DNA from: Penelope pileata
Taxonomy: Eukaryota > Chordata > Aves > Galliformes > Cracidae
Length of the DNA: 64,000 nucleotides
NCBI GenBank assembly: GCA_013396635.1
Contig: WBMW01001305.1
Span: forward strand, 1,039,506 to 1,103,505
Direction: 5' to 3'
A program made the translations under genes and the position numbers. Below, piece by piece: positions 22,375-34,339 of this stretch. Below the pieces are notes generated by a model. That model did no database searches and had not been told where the DNA came from. It saw nothing but the letters and a program-made list of their open reading frames with translations. Numbering within the stretch: the stretch's first letter is position 1; each line of letters begins with the position of its first letter.

Positions 22375-22630
22375 TACCTAAAAAATTTGAAATAAATGGG
22401 CATTTCGGAGCTATTAGAACTGTATTTTAAAAAGTAAATATGACTAAACTTTCTTTAAAAAAGACTTTGTACAAAGTGGTAGTTTGCATTTGTAAATTTT
22501 ATCAGACTTTTTCAGATTTTCAGTACTGCTTTTTTTTATAACTACTGCATTGAGTCTTTCTGTTAAATTCATCCTCTGGCAAGATGAAATTGTTTATTTT
22601 GTGAATAAAACAGTTAAGATCTCAGTGAAA
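22375..22630 (+). other. CWC22: CWC22 proximal 3' UTR
   Basis: AT-rich sequence directly after the stop, running to about 20 bases past the AATAAA at 22604-22609. An earlier AATAAA at 22391 is only 17 bases after the stop and is probably not the main site. Confidence 0.7.
22604..22609 (+). terminator. Poly(A) signal, proximal, for CWC22
   Basis: AATAAA in the context GTGAATAAAACAG about 230 bases after the CWC22 stop codon. It is followed by T/GT-rich sequence (GGTGTTTTTGTC at 22633-22644), as expected of a downstream element. The use of this site is inferred. Confidence 0.65.
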
Positions 22631-24200
22631 TTGGTGTTTTTGTCACTTAATTTCAGGAATTTGTAACTGAAACTTTATAGTATAAAAATGTTGGGTTTTA
22701 ATACTGAAGCTAGCGTAGTGAATGTAAGAATCGCAGATTACAGAGTGAATGTTGCATGGGATGGCTTTTTTAAAAAGAACTACAAAGATCAGCACGAGCA
22801 CTTCTTGCATTTGACAGTTACATATTTTTTCATCTTCATAAACACGAAACTTTGACCAAAATTTTCAGGAAAACCTTTTTATTTTTTTCTTCAAGAGTTA
22901 AAAATTGGAAGAGCCATTTTGTTCCTTTAAATGTCACATTTGAAAGTGTGTCAACTTGTTCTGTGTTACTTTTCACAGTGTTTTTTAATATTGTAACATC
23001 CTAAGCTGGCTACACTTCTGATTTGACAAAGAAAAAAAATTTCAACTCTGGATCTGATTTAAAGTCCTATAGGCTTCAACTGTAGCTCTGAGAAATGTTT
23101 ATATATTGTGTACATTAACAAAAAAAAAATTGAAACAAAAGGCTTCCAGTCTTGTTCACTTCAAACTGCATGGCTTGAAGTGCTCAAGTTTATTGGAAGC
23201 AAAGTTTACCAAGACAAGTTTGTTGCCGCAGTTTATGTTACAAAGTTGTTCTCTGGGAAGTCATTTGAAGAACTACCTCAACATTCATTGTTTGAGTTGT
23301 AAATCAAAATCATCTGGTTAAGACTAAATCTCATCACTAGCTGAGGAAAACTTGCAAAACCTTGGAGTGTGAAATGGCGTGGACGTGGTCAATAGAAAAC
23401 ACAGGGGTGTTAGCTGCGTGTTAACCAGTTGTTAGTGCCATAACGCTGCATTTTTTTTACTCCGCAGAAAGGAAACATAATTGCTGAGTGTACGAAAATA
23501 TGCAGATTTCATGTGTAAATTGTATTTCATCATGTGTATATCATTATAGAAATACATTTGAGCTGTTTTGTAACAGAAAACAGAAGAATTCCTAAGGAAG
23601 TAGATTGGTTTGGGGTAAATCTTGTCACAACATTTTTCTAAGAAAAATGATGCTTTAATTTTTTTTTCTGTATTTAACAGAATTTATTTCTGACAGTTAT
23701 AATGTAAAATGAAAAACACTTTCAGTCAAACATATTAGCATAGAAAATAAATTCATACTGCAGAGAAAAATCAAAGTTTCTATCGTTTTGTGCCAAAACT
23801 ACAAATGCTTTAGTGTCAGTATGAGGTTTATCTTATTGAGACTGTGGTAAGGTTTTGTTTCCCCAATGCATTTCTCGTTTTCAAAATGACTTGTTGCAAT
23901 TTTGGTAGCGTGCTTTAATTCCAAGATAAGCTAAATTGAAAGAATAGTTTCTAAAAAGAATTCTACTGATAATTATTGCTTCTTAGCTGTCTACTAACAT
24001 TATTAAAAGCAACTTGTATTTCATAATGGTTGAATTGTACAAGTTTGTTTATTATCTGGAGTAATACTTCCTTTACTGTATTATAGGTTTAATAGCGTAT
24101 ATTTTATGAACCCATAATTTTTGAGATATTCTGTAAAAGTTGAAAGGCCTGTTAATTATTACATCTTTAATAAAAGGAAATGCCTCCAAGTGTGAAAACA
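22631..24200 (+). other. Possible extended 3' UTR or CWC22 flank
   Basis: AT-rich, with several AU-rich stretches. It ends at a second AATAAA (24169-24174) followed closely by an A-rich tract (24220-24243). A frame at about 23123-23302 reads without stop and looks faintly protein-like, but it has no link to CWC22 splicing phase. Whether transcripts extend through here cannot be told from sequence. Confidence 0.4.
24169..24174 (+). terminator. Possible distal poly(A) signal
   Basis: AATAAA in TTTAATAAAAGG, 1.8 kb beyond the CWC22 stop. It could serve a long 3' UTR isoform. The A-rich tract some 45 bases downstream is genomic and could also cause internal priming in cDNA libraries. Confidence 0.35.
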
Positions 24201-27200
24201 CAAAATATTATTTGCTTTAAAAAAAAAAAACAAAAACAAAAACAGCCTCGTGATCTGTGACATGCTGATCAGGAAATGCCAACTTAAAACAACATCCCCA
24301 AATTTATGTGTTGCTTTATACTAGCTAATAGAAATACTGTGCTCTCTTAAGTTGAGAAAAGGGAGAGAGTGAGACTGGGACTTGAGCTGAGGTCTTGGCT
24401 GCATATACAATTTCTCGGTGGCTTTTATTTAATTCCCGGAAATATTAATAGATATTTAACAGAATGAGCTATTAATACTAGCTGTCGTTTTTGCAGCTCC
24501 TACCACCAGAAGTTCAGTGTTAGCTAAAAGCAGTAACACAGTAAGCGGAATGTTTAATGTATGGCTGGTAACGGGTGCGTAGGGGAAGGGCTGCTTCAGT
24601 ACGCAGGGCAAGTTCCCAGTTATTAGTGGGCTCCTTGCCCCCTGAACTCCAGGGGCTCTGTGTGCATCTCTGAGCAAGACCTCACCCACAAAGTGGCCTA
24701 ATTCTTTAATGATTCTGCAGCATCCTGCGACAGGAGTTCCAGTGTTTACCTGTGTAGTACATGTAAAAATAGGTCTCTTTTAGAGCTTCTGCGTGATCAC
24801 TTTGGTTTGATACCTTGTGATTTGTTGTGTGAATAACGGTGTGCAATTACTTGCCATCTCGTTTGTGATTTTATAGACCTGAATCTGTATATTCTGTCAC
24901 CTCTTTTCCAGAAGTTAAGATTCATCTGATTAATCTCTCCTCATGTGATACTGCTTCATAGCTCTGATCATTATTCCTGTTTTCCGTTTTTCGTTTTATG
25001 TAGTATTCAAAATGAGGTGTTCCAGCAGTTGCATAGTGATTGTAATAGAGTTTTGGTTTTTGGAGGGAGTTGGTTTGTTTTCAGTCTGTCCTTTCAACTG
25101 CTGCAGAGTTGAATGATCCACAATGGTGCTGGGGTTTCTTTAGCTAACTATAGCCCATGCATGGCAATGAAGAGACTCCTTGCACTACGTTGTGTTTTGA
25201 GCAGCAGTTTTTGCTGAAAGACCTCAAGAAGTGCAGATTCTGTTATATTCTTAACTCTTGTGCTCAATTGTTATTCCTTGTTACTAAGAGGTGGGATTGA
25301 ACTAGTCTCCTGGTAGCTTTCTGCAGGTGGATCTGGTTATGACAGCGCAGAGAGCTCCACTTTCAGCAGCCACCCAACACCAGCACACCTGGGCTGTATT
25401 CCGGCACCCGCTGGGCTGCAGAGCTCTGGTAACGTGCACGGAGCTGCTCTGGTCCTGCTGAGCTGCAGGGGAAGTCACAAGCGCTCCCCAGCCAGAGGAG
25501 GGGGAAGATGTTATACCAAACTGTTTAGGCGGTCTTGTTTATGTAAATCACTGAAACATCTTATAGAATGAGAGCAGTTAGATAAATCTTGGGACAAAAT
25601 TATCCACTCTTTTTGTTAAAATATTTTTAATTAGTTGTTAACACATTGTGGTTTCTAAAGCACTTTTAGTTGACACTTAAGCAGTATTGCAGTCTCCAAG
25701 CTGTGTTATAGTTCAGTACTGCACGGGAATGTGAACTTAACTACAGAAACGTTTTTCTTTTTTGCATTTTTTCTTTAAGTTCACAAACAGATCGCATGCA
25801 TATTGAACATTAAATTGAATTCTGAAAATTACTCATAATACTAATTAGATTTGGATGGTACATTATTTTAACTTAGGAGTATGGTGTTTAATTTACTGAA
25901 GGCTTGAATAACATATCAACCACCTAAAACAGTAAGTGAGCTAGAGTGGGCTGGTTTTTAAGCTGTGGGAGTAATTCAAAAGCCTCTCCATCATAAAATT
26001 TGTACCATTTTATGAATATAAAGGAAGATGCTAGTTCATCTTCACTGACTGTTCTTAAACTACTTTGAATTATCCTTCAGAATTACAGCAATGTGCCTAA
26101 CCATAAGACTAATTTTCTTGGAGAGTCTAAAAAAGCAAAAATCTATTATGTTGGCAGAGAGAATTGACTCCAATTTCTCTAACACATATAGAACAGAGAT
26201 GCTTGTCCTTCAATGTATTTTCAATTAGAGAAACCAGTGTTTTTTAAAAAAGCTTTTTCTCAGTCAAAATAGCTGTATTTTCTAAGGAATTATGAAGTCA
26301 AAATGCAAAACACAGGAGTATTTCAGTTAAAAATGTAGATTTACGTGTAGTTTTACACGTGTAGATTTACTAGCTTAAACGTGACATGGGCAAAATACTG
26401 CTTTATACATTGGAAAAACAAGGTCACTTCAGAGATGCTTTGCTTTTTATATTTAGTTTTCTCTTGTATGTTTTCCTCAAGCCAGTCTATAATTTGGCTG
26501 TGACGGGAGTGAGGGATTTTCTTTTCTTGTCTTCTCCTTATAACTATCATTAAGCATTTTCTTCTAACTTCTTTAACAAAAAAAGGGCAGGGAGATGACA
26601 AATTGAAAACTTACAGTGTCCTGGTAAACTATTTTGTTAACCTGTAAACAGACAGGTCCATTGAGGAAAAGAATAACAACCTGCCACATATTGATTGGCT
26701 CTATTTTTGAAGTTTGTCCCTCGCATGTTCTCTTTTTTCCATTATGGTGTAACACAACAGCTGCTGGCTCTTGTTTCTGCTCCGGAGGACAGCCTGCTTC
26801 CCTTGGCTCAAGTGGGCCTGGAGGTGTTCACCCCGCCAGAGGCTCTCAGGACAGGGCCATGGTGGGCTGCAAAGGCCACGGTTGGCCTAGTGTCACAGGG
26901 AGCTCCTGACATGGCAGAGCAGCCATGTCCCTGCACCCCTGCTCTCTCCCAACCTCTGTGAGGACACATCGGTGTCAGGGAACTTGGCTGGTGGGGAGAA
27001 CCCTGCCTTCTTCTAGGGGCTGGAATAGCCAGCTGAGAGCTTTCTAGATACTCTACATTTTGTTTTGGGGGGTGAAGACAGCCTTCGGGGCTTCATGGGA
27101 GGTACTTGAGTGAGGACTGCCTCAAACGGGACACACACTTTAATGACTGTTTCCTTCTCCCAGGCCCTGAGGCTCTATGTCAGGTCTGCAGGCTGCTGTG

Positions 27201-28200
27201 CTCTGAGGAGGTTCACAGGGCTCCTTCTGGTGCTGCACGCTTTGCTGTGAGGCACCAGAGGTGAGACACAAAAGTGCTTGAGAGGAAATTGGAGCCAAGA
27301 CTTACTTGATCAGTAACTGAAACGAGAAACTGAAAGGATGCAGTTGGGGAAAAAAATGCACCTTTGCAGCTCTGTTCCTTCCTGTCCTCTTTTCTCCGCC
27401 CCAAAAATACCCTTGTTTCACCTCTTTGTAGAAGGGAGGTGGTGCACCAGCCTGGTGTGATCACTGTTCCATTTGAAATGGCAGCTCTTTGAGATGCTGT
27501 CTAGAAGGGCCTCACAGCCCATCATTTCTTCCTCTCCTTATTTATGTGATTGCAGCCATGCGGAGGAGGCGCAGGGATCAGTCAGCAGCTGCGCCCGCTG
27601 CAGGGGAGGCCACGGCCATGGTGTTCCTCAGGCTAAATCCATCGCTGTGCACACCCAGTCGGTTTGCTTCCTTTTTGCAAAGTGATTCTTTCCTCTCATT
27701 TCATTTTTAGCACTCCATTTACAGAGGCAGACACCCTGGAAAACTGTTTCAGTTTTGCACATATGCATAAACACACACGCACCCGCATACAAAGCCTTCT
27801 GTTTTCATTCTCTCTATACACAAGAGTTTAAGATTAGTTTTATGTGTAGTTAAGATGGGTCACTGCAATAAATTCCAGCTATTTATACTCTTTGTAATGA
27901 GCTTCATTACCATACTGTCTGAATAGCTCCCAAGTAGTATTTTTCACCTATACCCTGTTAAGCAGTGCAAAATATTGATATTCTTAACATTACAAAGTCT
28001 AGCAGGGGAGAAAATACATGGTGCATTAGCTTCTTGTGATGTGTGGTGTAATTGTAATGCTGGTAAAGTGGAAAATTGTGTATTTATAGAGAATCTAATG
28101 ACAGGCACTTCAAATGCTGGTATTACAGATACCGGCACTGTTGGTGTGTATTTTGGTGTCACATTCTGACATTATATATACATGCAATTTTACTTTCCTT
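24201..28200. other. Intergenic sequence with GC-richer patches
   Basis: No gene is recognised. The base composition rises in 25320-25510 and 26760-27650, the latter with many CTG/CAG/CCT words but few CpG, so it is not a CpG island. Short frames in these patches (for example 26695, 27473) overlap on several frames and have no recognisable domains. A small hairpin between two 10-base direct repeats (GTAGATTTAC) lies at 26335-26370. Confidence 0.6.
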
Positions 28201-28205
28201 TCCAG

Positions 28206-28291
28206 GAGTAATTTAAGTTTCAGCTTACCCAGAGCAGCCAGGAGGAGGCTGCCTGGGAGCAGCAGTGCATCCTGTGGTTGGCGTGGCTGGG
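28206..28291 (+). other. Candidate exon in intergenic region
   Basis: The acceptor TTACTTTCCTTTCCAG ends at 28205 and the donor GGG/GTAAGC begins at 28292. A second acceptor TTTCAG ends at 28223. From 28224 one frame is open to the donor (LTQSSQEEAAWEQQCILWLA then WL). Function and expression are unknown. Confidence 0.2.
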
Positions 28292-31200
28292 GTAAGCAGC
28301 ACTGCTTGCTCTCAGTGCGTGGAGCTCCAGGCTTGCCTCATCTTGGGTGTGTGTGTAATCAAGCACTTTCTTAGTTTCACAGTATTTATGGGAAGGCTTT
28401 ATTTCCATAATTGCAGTTTTACTGTAGTTTATGAAGAAAATACAGCGTGAAGACCAATCATTTTGATGATCTGTAGATCAGTTGTAGGAGAGAAAGTTTC
28501 AAGGTTAGTTGCATGGCAGCTGTCATCAGTCTGTGAAATTATCATTTTGAATGACAAGTTCAATTTGCCCTTGTATTGGCCTTTACTCCATCTTCTTCCT
28601 AATGACTCCAGTCTCCTTGTTCTGTTAGGGCCACTATATTTTTTTTTTTATGAGAAGAGATGAGGGGGGATGGGAGGATGGCTCCCATCCCCAAAAGGCT
28701 GTTTTATTTTTGTTAATGTGCTTTCTGCTCCACTCCGATGTTCTGAGTGATGTGTGAAGTGTTTAGCTCATTATCAATCAGTGTTTCAGGAGAAGATGCC
28801 ACAAATCTTGCAGACTGTTATTGTGGATTCATACACAACAGTAAGAGAAAAAAGCTGTAATCTGTTTTAAATGTATTGTTTTCATTTTCATTAAGTATCT
28901 CATGTTATGAGATAGGGTAAGAAGTGCTTATCTCCTCCTCCAGATAATATTCATTATTGGCAATGTCCAGCACTAACTGCTTTTCTGCTATCTGTTCTGT
29001 AAACGCTTCTTCACAGCCCACCATTGCTTCCATTCCCCCTCCTTCTTTCTGGCCTTTGTGATTCTGCTGTGTACTCCACAGCCATCAAACACAGCATCCT
29101 GGTTGATGGGACCATACCACTTACTTCCAAAATGGCATTGAATTTTCAGCGTTGTTGCTTCTCCTTGTGCTTTGGAGCAGACTGCATGTTTTCTTGCCTT
29201 TTAGCATACAGAATACTGAGCACGTCTTAATGTGCTTTATATTCTAGCAGCATGTTTCAAATTCTTACTTCATCTCTTAACTCCCAAATGATTAGTTTCT
29301 TCAAAGAGCTTTTGGTTTTAGGCTTGTTAGGAACAAGTTCCTCTTCTGCAGGACTTGTTAGAGGCTTTTCAAAAGTCCAGATGAGTGAAATTATTACAAA
29401 CATGTTTCCTCCTATCTCTTCTGGAGATTCTCACAATTTAATTAGAGCTAAAATAACACTTTTTAATTGTTACTGCATATTTATCATGTAACAAAAAATG
29501 AGGTCAAAATAAAGATCTTTAGTACAATTTTTACAGCTGACAACTTGAATTAAAAGATTAAATAGTTGGAGAAAAGATGGAAATGTTTCTAAGGAGTTAA
29601 TTTAAGGACTTCAAATTCAAATGAATTTTAAAAGACGTTTAAAGGGAAAGGCATTAAAATGAATAAGATGGAGACTAGGCATGGAAATCCTCTCCCCTGT
29701 CTTGGCTCCAGGTGGGTGAAAACCTTAAACCCTTGAGCTGGTTCGTTCAATCACAAGCAGACATTACAGAACCACTGTGTTGCTACAGAAGGTCACAAAA
29801 GCGAGAGGAAATGTGACCAGTCCCTCCGAGTATATTAATCTACTGCCATGCCATGTGTTATCACACACAGAGAGGATCAGTGCAGGGAGCATGCTGCACA
29901 CAGAAAGACCAGAGTGCAGGCTAAGGACACACCTCCTTGACTTGTTCACCACCTGCCTTTATTGGTAGGTGTCGGATGGGGCCCTGCTCCATGCCCTCCG
30001 GCTGGACAGGCATGAAACAGTATGTCTTACTGCGGTGACAGGTGTCATTGGGACAGAAGTCAGGAAACACATGTTTATAGCCCCAAGAGAAAGGTGTTGA
30101 TCCTCCCCAAAATACAGCCTAATCTCAAGAGGAGAGGGGGCAGATGCCCCAGAAGGGACCAATTTTCTCTTGCAGTATGTAGGATGGAGACCAATGATTG
30201 AAAGCTTTGCCTTCCCAACTTTTGTAGAGTTTGGGTGAGGATGGGGGGGATGTTAAAAAGACATTAATAAATTCGAAGGGAGCACCTGGTGCTGGGTTTG
30301 CACACTGACAGCTCTCACGTCCATCAGCTGGCAGCAAGGGACAGACCCAGCCTCTGGCCACCCACATGCCAGGGCTGCCAATGGGCAGGGGCAAAGCAGG
30401 CTGCCAAAAACGGCTCTTGGGAAAACTGCTTTTTTCTTGCTTCTTTAGTATTCCTCATTCCATTGCAAAGGCAGACTGACAGCAGGCTCTTGGGGCAAGC
30501 CCCTCTTCGTGCTAAGTCTGCTCTTGAGTACATTTTAAATTCTAAAAGGAATGAGTGAAGGTTCAGCAGTTCTGTGGCGCGATAGACTGTCAGTAGAGAC
30601 AGCCGTGTCGTACATCGTTTCATTTGCTGACTTGCAACAGCCTGTCTGTGCTATGCAGTTGCTAGATTGTCATGTGCTTCCTGAAGAGTGTATTTCCTGT
30701 GCCTATTTGGAAAAGAAGTATGAAAAGTCATCCCTAATGACCTAAAAATTGCGAGAGACAGGGACTTTGTGTAGGTGTAGCTCAGAGTAGAGAATCACTT
30801 TATCTTCCTCTCAGTCTGAGCTGAGAATTCGTTCATTCATTTCTACAGTTTGTTTCAAACAGAGATTTCTTGTTACAAGAAAATGAGACTACCTTGTATC
30901 TTGCTTCTTTGCTAGTTGCACACACTGTACAAATGTCAGAAACCGTACTCTCTTGATATATCTGGACTGTTTACGCACAGAAGGTTGTTTTTCTTTTCTG
31001 CTGAGCACTGCTGCAACTGCAACTGCTGACGTCCTGACCAGCTTATTCATTTGTTTCATCTTTACGACGAGCGGAAGAATGAGCACATATGAACCATCTG
31101 GTATAATAGCCTGTGAGTTAATAACTCGTTTACCTGGAGTCATTCACATTCCATTCAATTTATTTCTTAGCATAATGATGAACTTTGATAAAACCTAATA

Positions 31201-33568
31201 TATAAACTGTACAGTTTTGTAGACAAATTTGTTTCATGGCAGGATCTTGGGGAGAAGCTTTTCCCCCTTTCTGGCACAAGCAGTAAATTTGGTACCAAAA
31301 TCTACAGATCCTCCGAAACCTATAATAGGTCTTGAAAAGACACCAGAGATCCCTGTGTCCCATCATTATCCCCACGCTGTGTTTCCTTACAGCCTGTCGC
31401 TGGTTGCACAGCACCCACGAGAGAGATTTGTTCTCAGCCCCAGAGGCTTCATAGCACAGAAGCACCGTGATGTATTTTTTGCCAACTTCAAGGCAGCACA
31501 CTGCCTGGCACATGCTACAAACCAGTGCCTCAGGTCCCATGCCCTACAGTGATCGCGGACCATCGGATTGCTCAGACCTGAGGCTGGGGCAGCAACGGGA
31601 AGGGGCCTCCCCTGGGACAGGTGTCCCAGAGTGCTCCCTGTGCCAGCCACAGTGCTGCTGGCTGAGGAACGCCGTGCTCAGGAGTCCCGGTACAAAGTGA
31701 AGTGGAACTTTTTCTTAGCTGTAGTTCAAGCATTTCCCTTCTGAGAGCTCAGTGCCCATTCTGCCTTTTCATCTGACAGCACCAAAGCTCCACTTTTTTT
31801 GGCCATGTGAAGCCACCATCTGATCTCACAGTAGTGCAGATTGTGCCCGACACATGAGGTTCAGTGTGCTCCTCTGTGGTTACAGCTGATGTAATTTGGT
31901 TTGGTGGATGCTATTTTGGTGACTGTTCTTTTTTAGAACTGTGTAAACTGTGTAATCACATAGAGGCAGCTTTTGATCTTTCAGCATATAATTAAGCTGT
32001 ATGTAGTGCTGTCTTTTTCTACAGAATAAGTAAATGAATGAAAGAAAATGTGCTGGGAGAAAAACATACAGGAAAAAAAACCCTAACAACCCTATTTTTT
32101 CAGCTCGGTTAGAAACCCTGAAAAATCGGATGTTGAACCAAAGTGTTGCTCTGATTTCTATTGTCAGAGTTAATCTCCTTCTAAAATTATGATGTACAGG
32201 ACTCATACAGATATTCTAAGGAAAGATTCATTATTTTAAAATTGTTGTGGGACTTAGCAGCAAATAAAGTAGTTGTAGGAGTATCATTTTGTAAGTTTGC
32301 AGGGTTGGATGTTTAATAGGTAACTATTTAATTATACGTTGCTTTTTTTTTTTTTAATATACAGTGTAATTACAAGGCCATATATTCAAATTAATCCTTA
32401 AAATGAGGAAATAATTTAAAAGTTTCCCAAATTTGTTTTACTTTATTATCTACTAAGTAAAATTCAGTAATTGCAATGTTAGTCTTTAACAAATAGCATC
32501 ACCTGGTCTCAACACTGCATTAAATCCCTGTGTATTTCAGAAATTCTACATCCATATAATAATGTCCATCTCTCCTACTGGTTAAGCAGAAGTAACTTGC
32601 TGGGATTCAACTGAATATATGTATGCAGACAAAAAATCTATGAAAATGGTAAATCCAAATAACCTAAATCTTCTTTTTAGTCACTTTCATGCCATTCTCA
32701 TGGCACAAACATTCTCTTGCAGGTGCCCAAGTACTGTGCCCTGCAGACTGATCCATATGACTCATCCAGAGGCTCTATGAGACATCCACCCCACTGATGC
32801 AATTTCTCATATTTCTGCTGAAATTAGCCAAGCACAGCTGCAGCTTGTCCTTTAAATGTTCTTAGACCTGGTCTCCATTCAGATTTTGTATAACTAAGTT
32901 AAGTTCAGGTTTTGTCCTGTATTTTACTGACAGTTGTCTTTTGACAGGAAAAACTGAAGGGAGAGGACATGAACAAAACACTTTAATACAGAAACAGAGA
33001 AGTTTCCACATGGAAAAAAAGTCTCAATAAGCACCCTCTTTTTTGGTGGGAAAAAAAAGCAACCAACAAAACAACAGTCAAGTACAATTTTTCAGACATA
33101 AGATTGTGGTGAACAGTGTCCAGTAACACAGGAATTGCTCATTCAAAATTCTGATGTGGACCTTTGCATCAGTAGAGCTGATGGGTATGCATATATGGCA
33201 GTACAGCAATACACTTGCACAGTCTTCCCATATTGGAATAACCAGCACAAAACACCCAACAGATCTTTTCCCATACATTGACTTTTATGGCATGCTATAC
33301 TAGTTTGGTAAAGTACTTAAGCAATATCACCTGTGCTGCCAAATGAGCACTGGTAGGCTTGTTTAAGATACAGACAGAGCTGCAATTAGAGCCAAATCCT
33401 GTCTGTGTCACTAGAGAAATTTTCCCCAAGGATTAATTAGGAGTGCTATGTATTTTGTGATGATGAATGGTACACTGCGATTTCATATTGAATAATATTA
33501 ATTCAAGTATTTGCAATCAGGGATTGCAATGCATTTTCATGATGCTTTATTTTATTCTTGTCTTTCAG
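28292..33568. other. Intergenic sequence
   Basis: No gene is recognised. There are GC-richer stretches at about 29960-30520 and 31370-31700 with overlapping short frames on both strands, which are composition effects. A frame at 30953-31198 shows a run of Thr/Ala codons from a GCAACTGCAACTGC repeat (about 31010-31026). T-runs occur near 28640 and 32344-32356. Confidence 0.6.
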
Positions 33569-33975
33569 GGAAGCTCCTGAGGCTGGTGTAAATGAGGAGC
33601 CTGTTGTTCACCACCACACTTATTTTACCCCAGACTAACTCTTACAAGGAAAGCTGTGGCTATGTGAAGAATTAAAGATGATTCTTATCCTTGGTACCTT
33701 TTTCAATCCAGAGCACAAGATGGAATATGACAACTTTCCCCTGTGATCTAAACCACTAGCGTTTATGCTGGGCTTTGTATTTCACAGTCTTCCATCAAGG
33801 GACAAGTGACAAAGCTATGCTGTATGTGCTTGGCTTGTTTTCTGTCCTTGAAGCAGCAGATCTCTTAAAGAGGAGACTGCACTTGAGCTGAAGAATGTTC
33901 TTTTCAATTCAGATTTTCTTGGAGTTATAGTTTGTTGCACTATTTTTATATTAATAAAAAAAAATTTCAATACAT
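33569..33975 (+). other. Candidate 3'-terminal exon with poly(A) signal
   Basis: A very good acceptor, TTTATTCTTGTCTTTCAG, ends at 33568. From 33570 the frame reads EAPEAGVNEEPVVHHHTYFT then PD and a TAA at 33636-33638. An AATAAA follows at 33953-33958. Together this has the layout of a last exon of an unannotated + strand transcript. No donor exon or protein family is identified. Confidence 0.2.
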
Positions 33976-34274
33976 GAGTATACATGATACATTCTCCTTG
34001 TTTTTGACTCAGTGACGGCAAAGAAAAACACATAGTAACTCAAGTTCCTTCCTTAACTATCCTTTCTCACTCTTCCTAATCTCTTACTTGTATGCTGTGC
34101 AGGCAGTACTGTTTTTAAAAACAGATGGGAGCTCAGGAGGTGACTCTGATCTTTCACCTGTACTTCAAAAGAGAAACTGCAAAGCTCTTATCTATAAATC
34201 CCTGGTGATTTTTAATGAAGGTTGCTTTAGGAACATTGAGGGAAAGAAATATTCTAATTGGTTTTGTTTTTCAG

Positions 34275-34339
34275 CTGAAGAACAGTTTGTTTCCATGTTA
34301 AATGAAGTAGTGAAAACAAATAGTATGCCATCTGGCTAG
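34275..34339 (+). other. Candidate coding-like terminal segment
   Basis: The acceptor GGTTTTGTTTTTCAG ends at 34274. Reading from the split codon gives EEQFVSMLNEVVKTNSMPSG and a TAG at 34337-34339. An ATTAAA lies at 34478. The frame is open further upstream to 34088 but without an ATG start there. It may be chance. Confidence 0.15.

Noticed and set aside
26760..27650. GC-richer block considered as a second CpG island
   Set aside because: It is rich in C and G but has few CpG dinucleotides and no GC boxes or donor, so it lacks island character.
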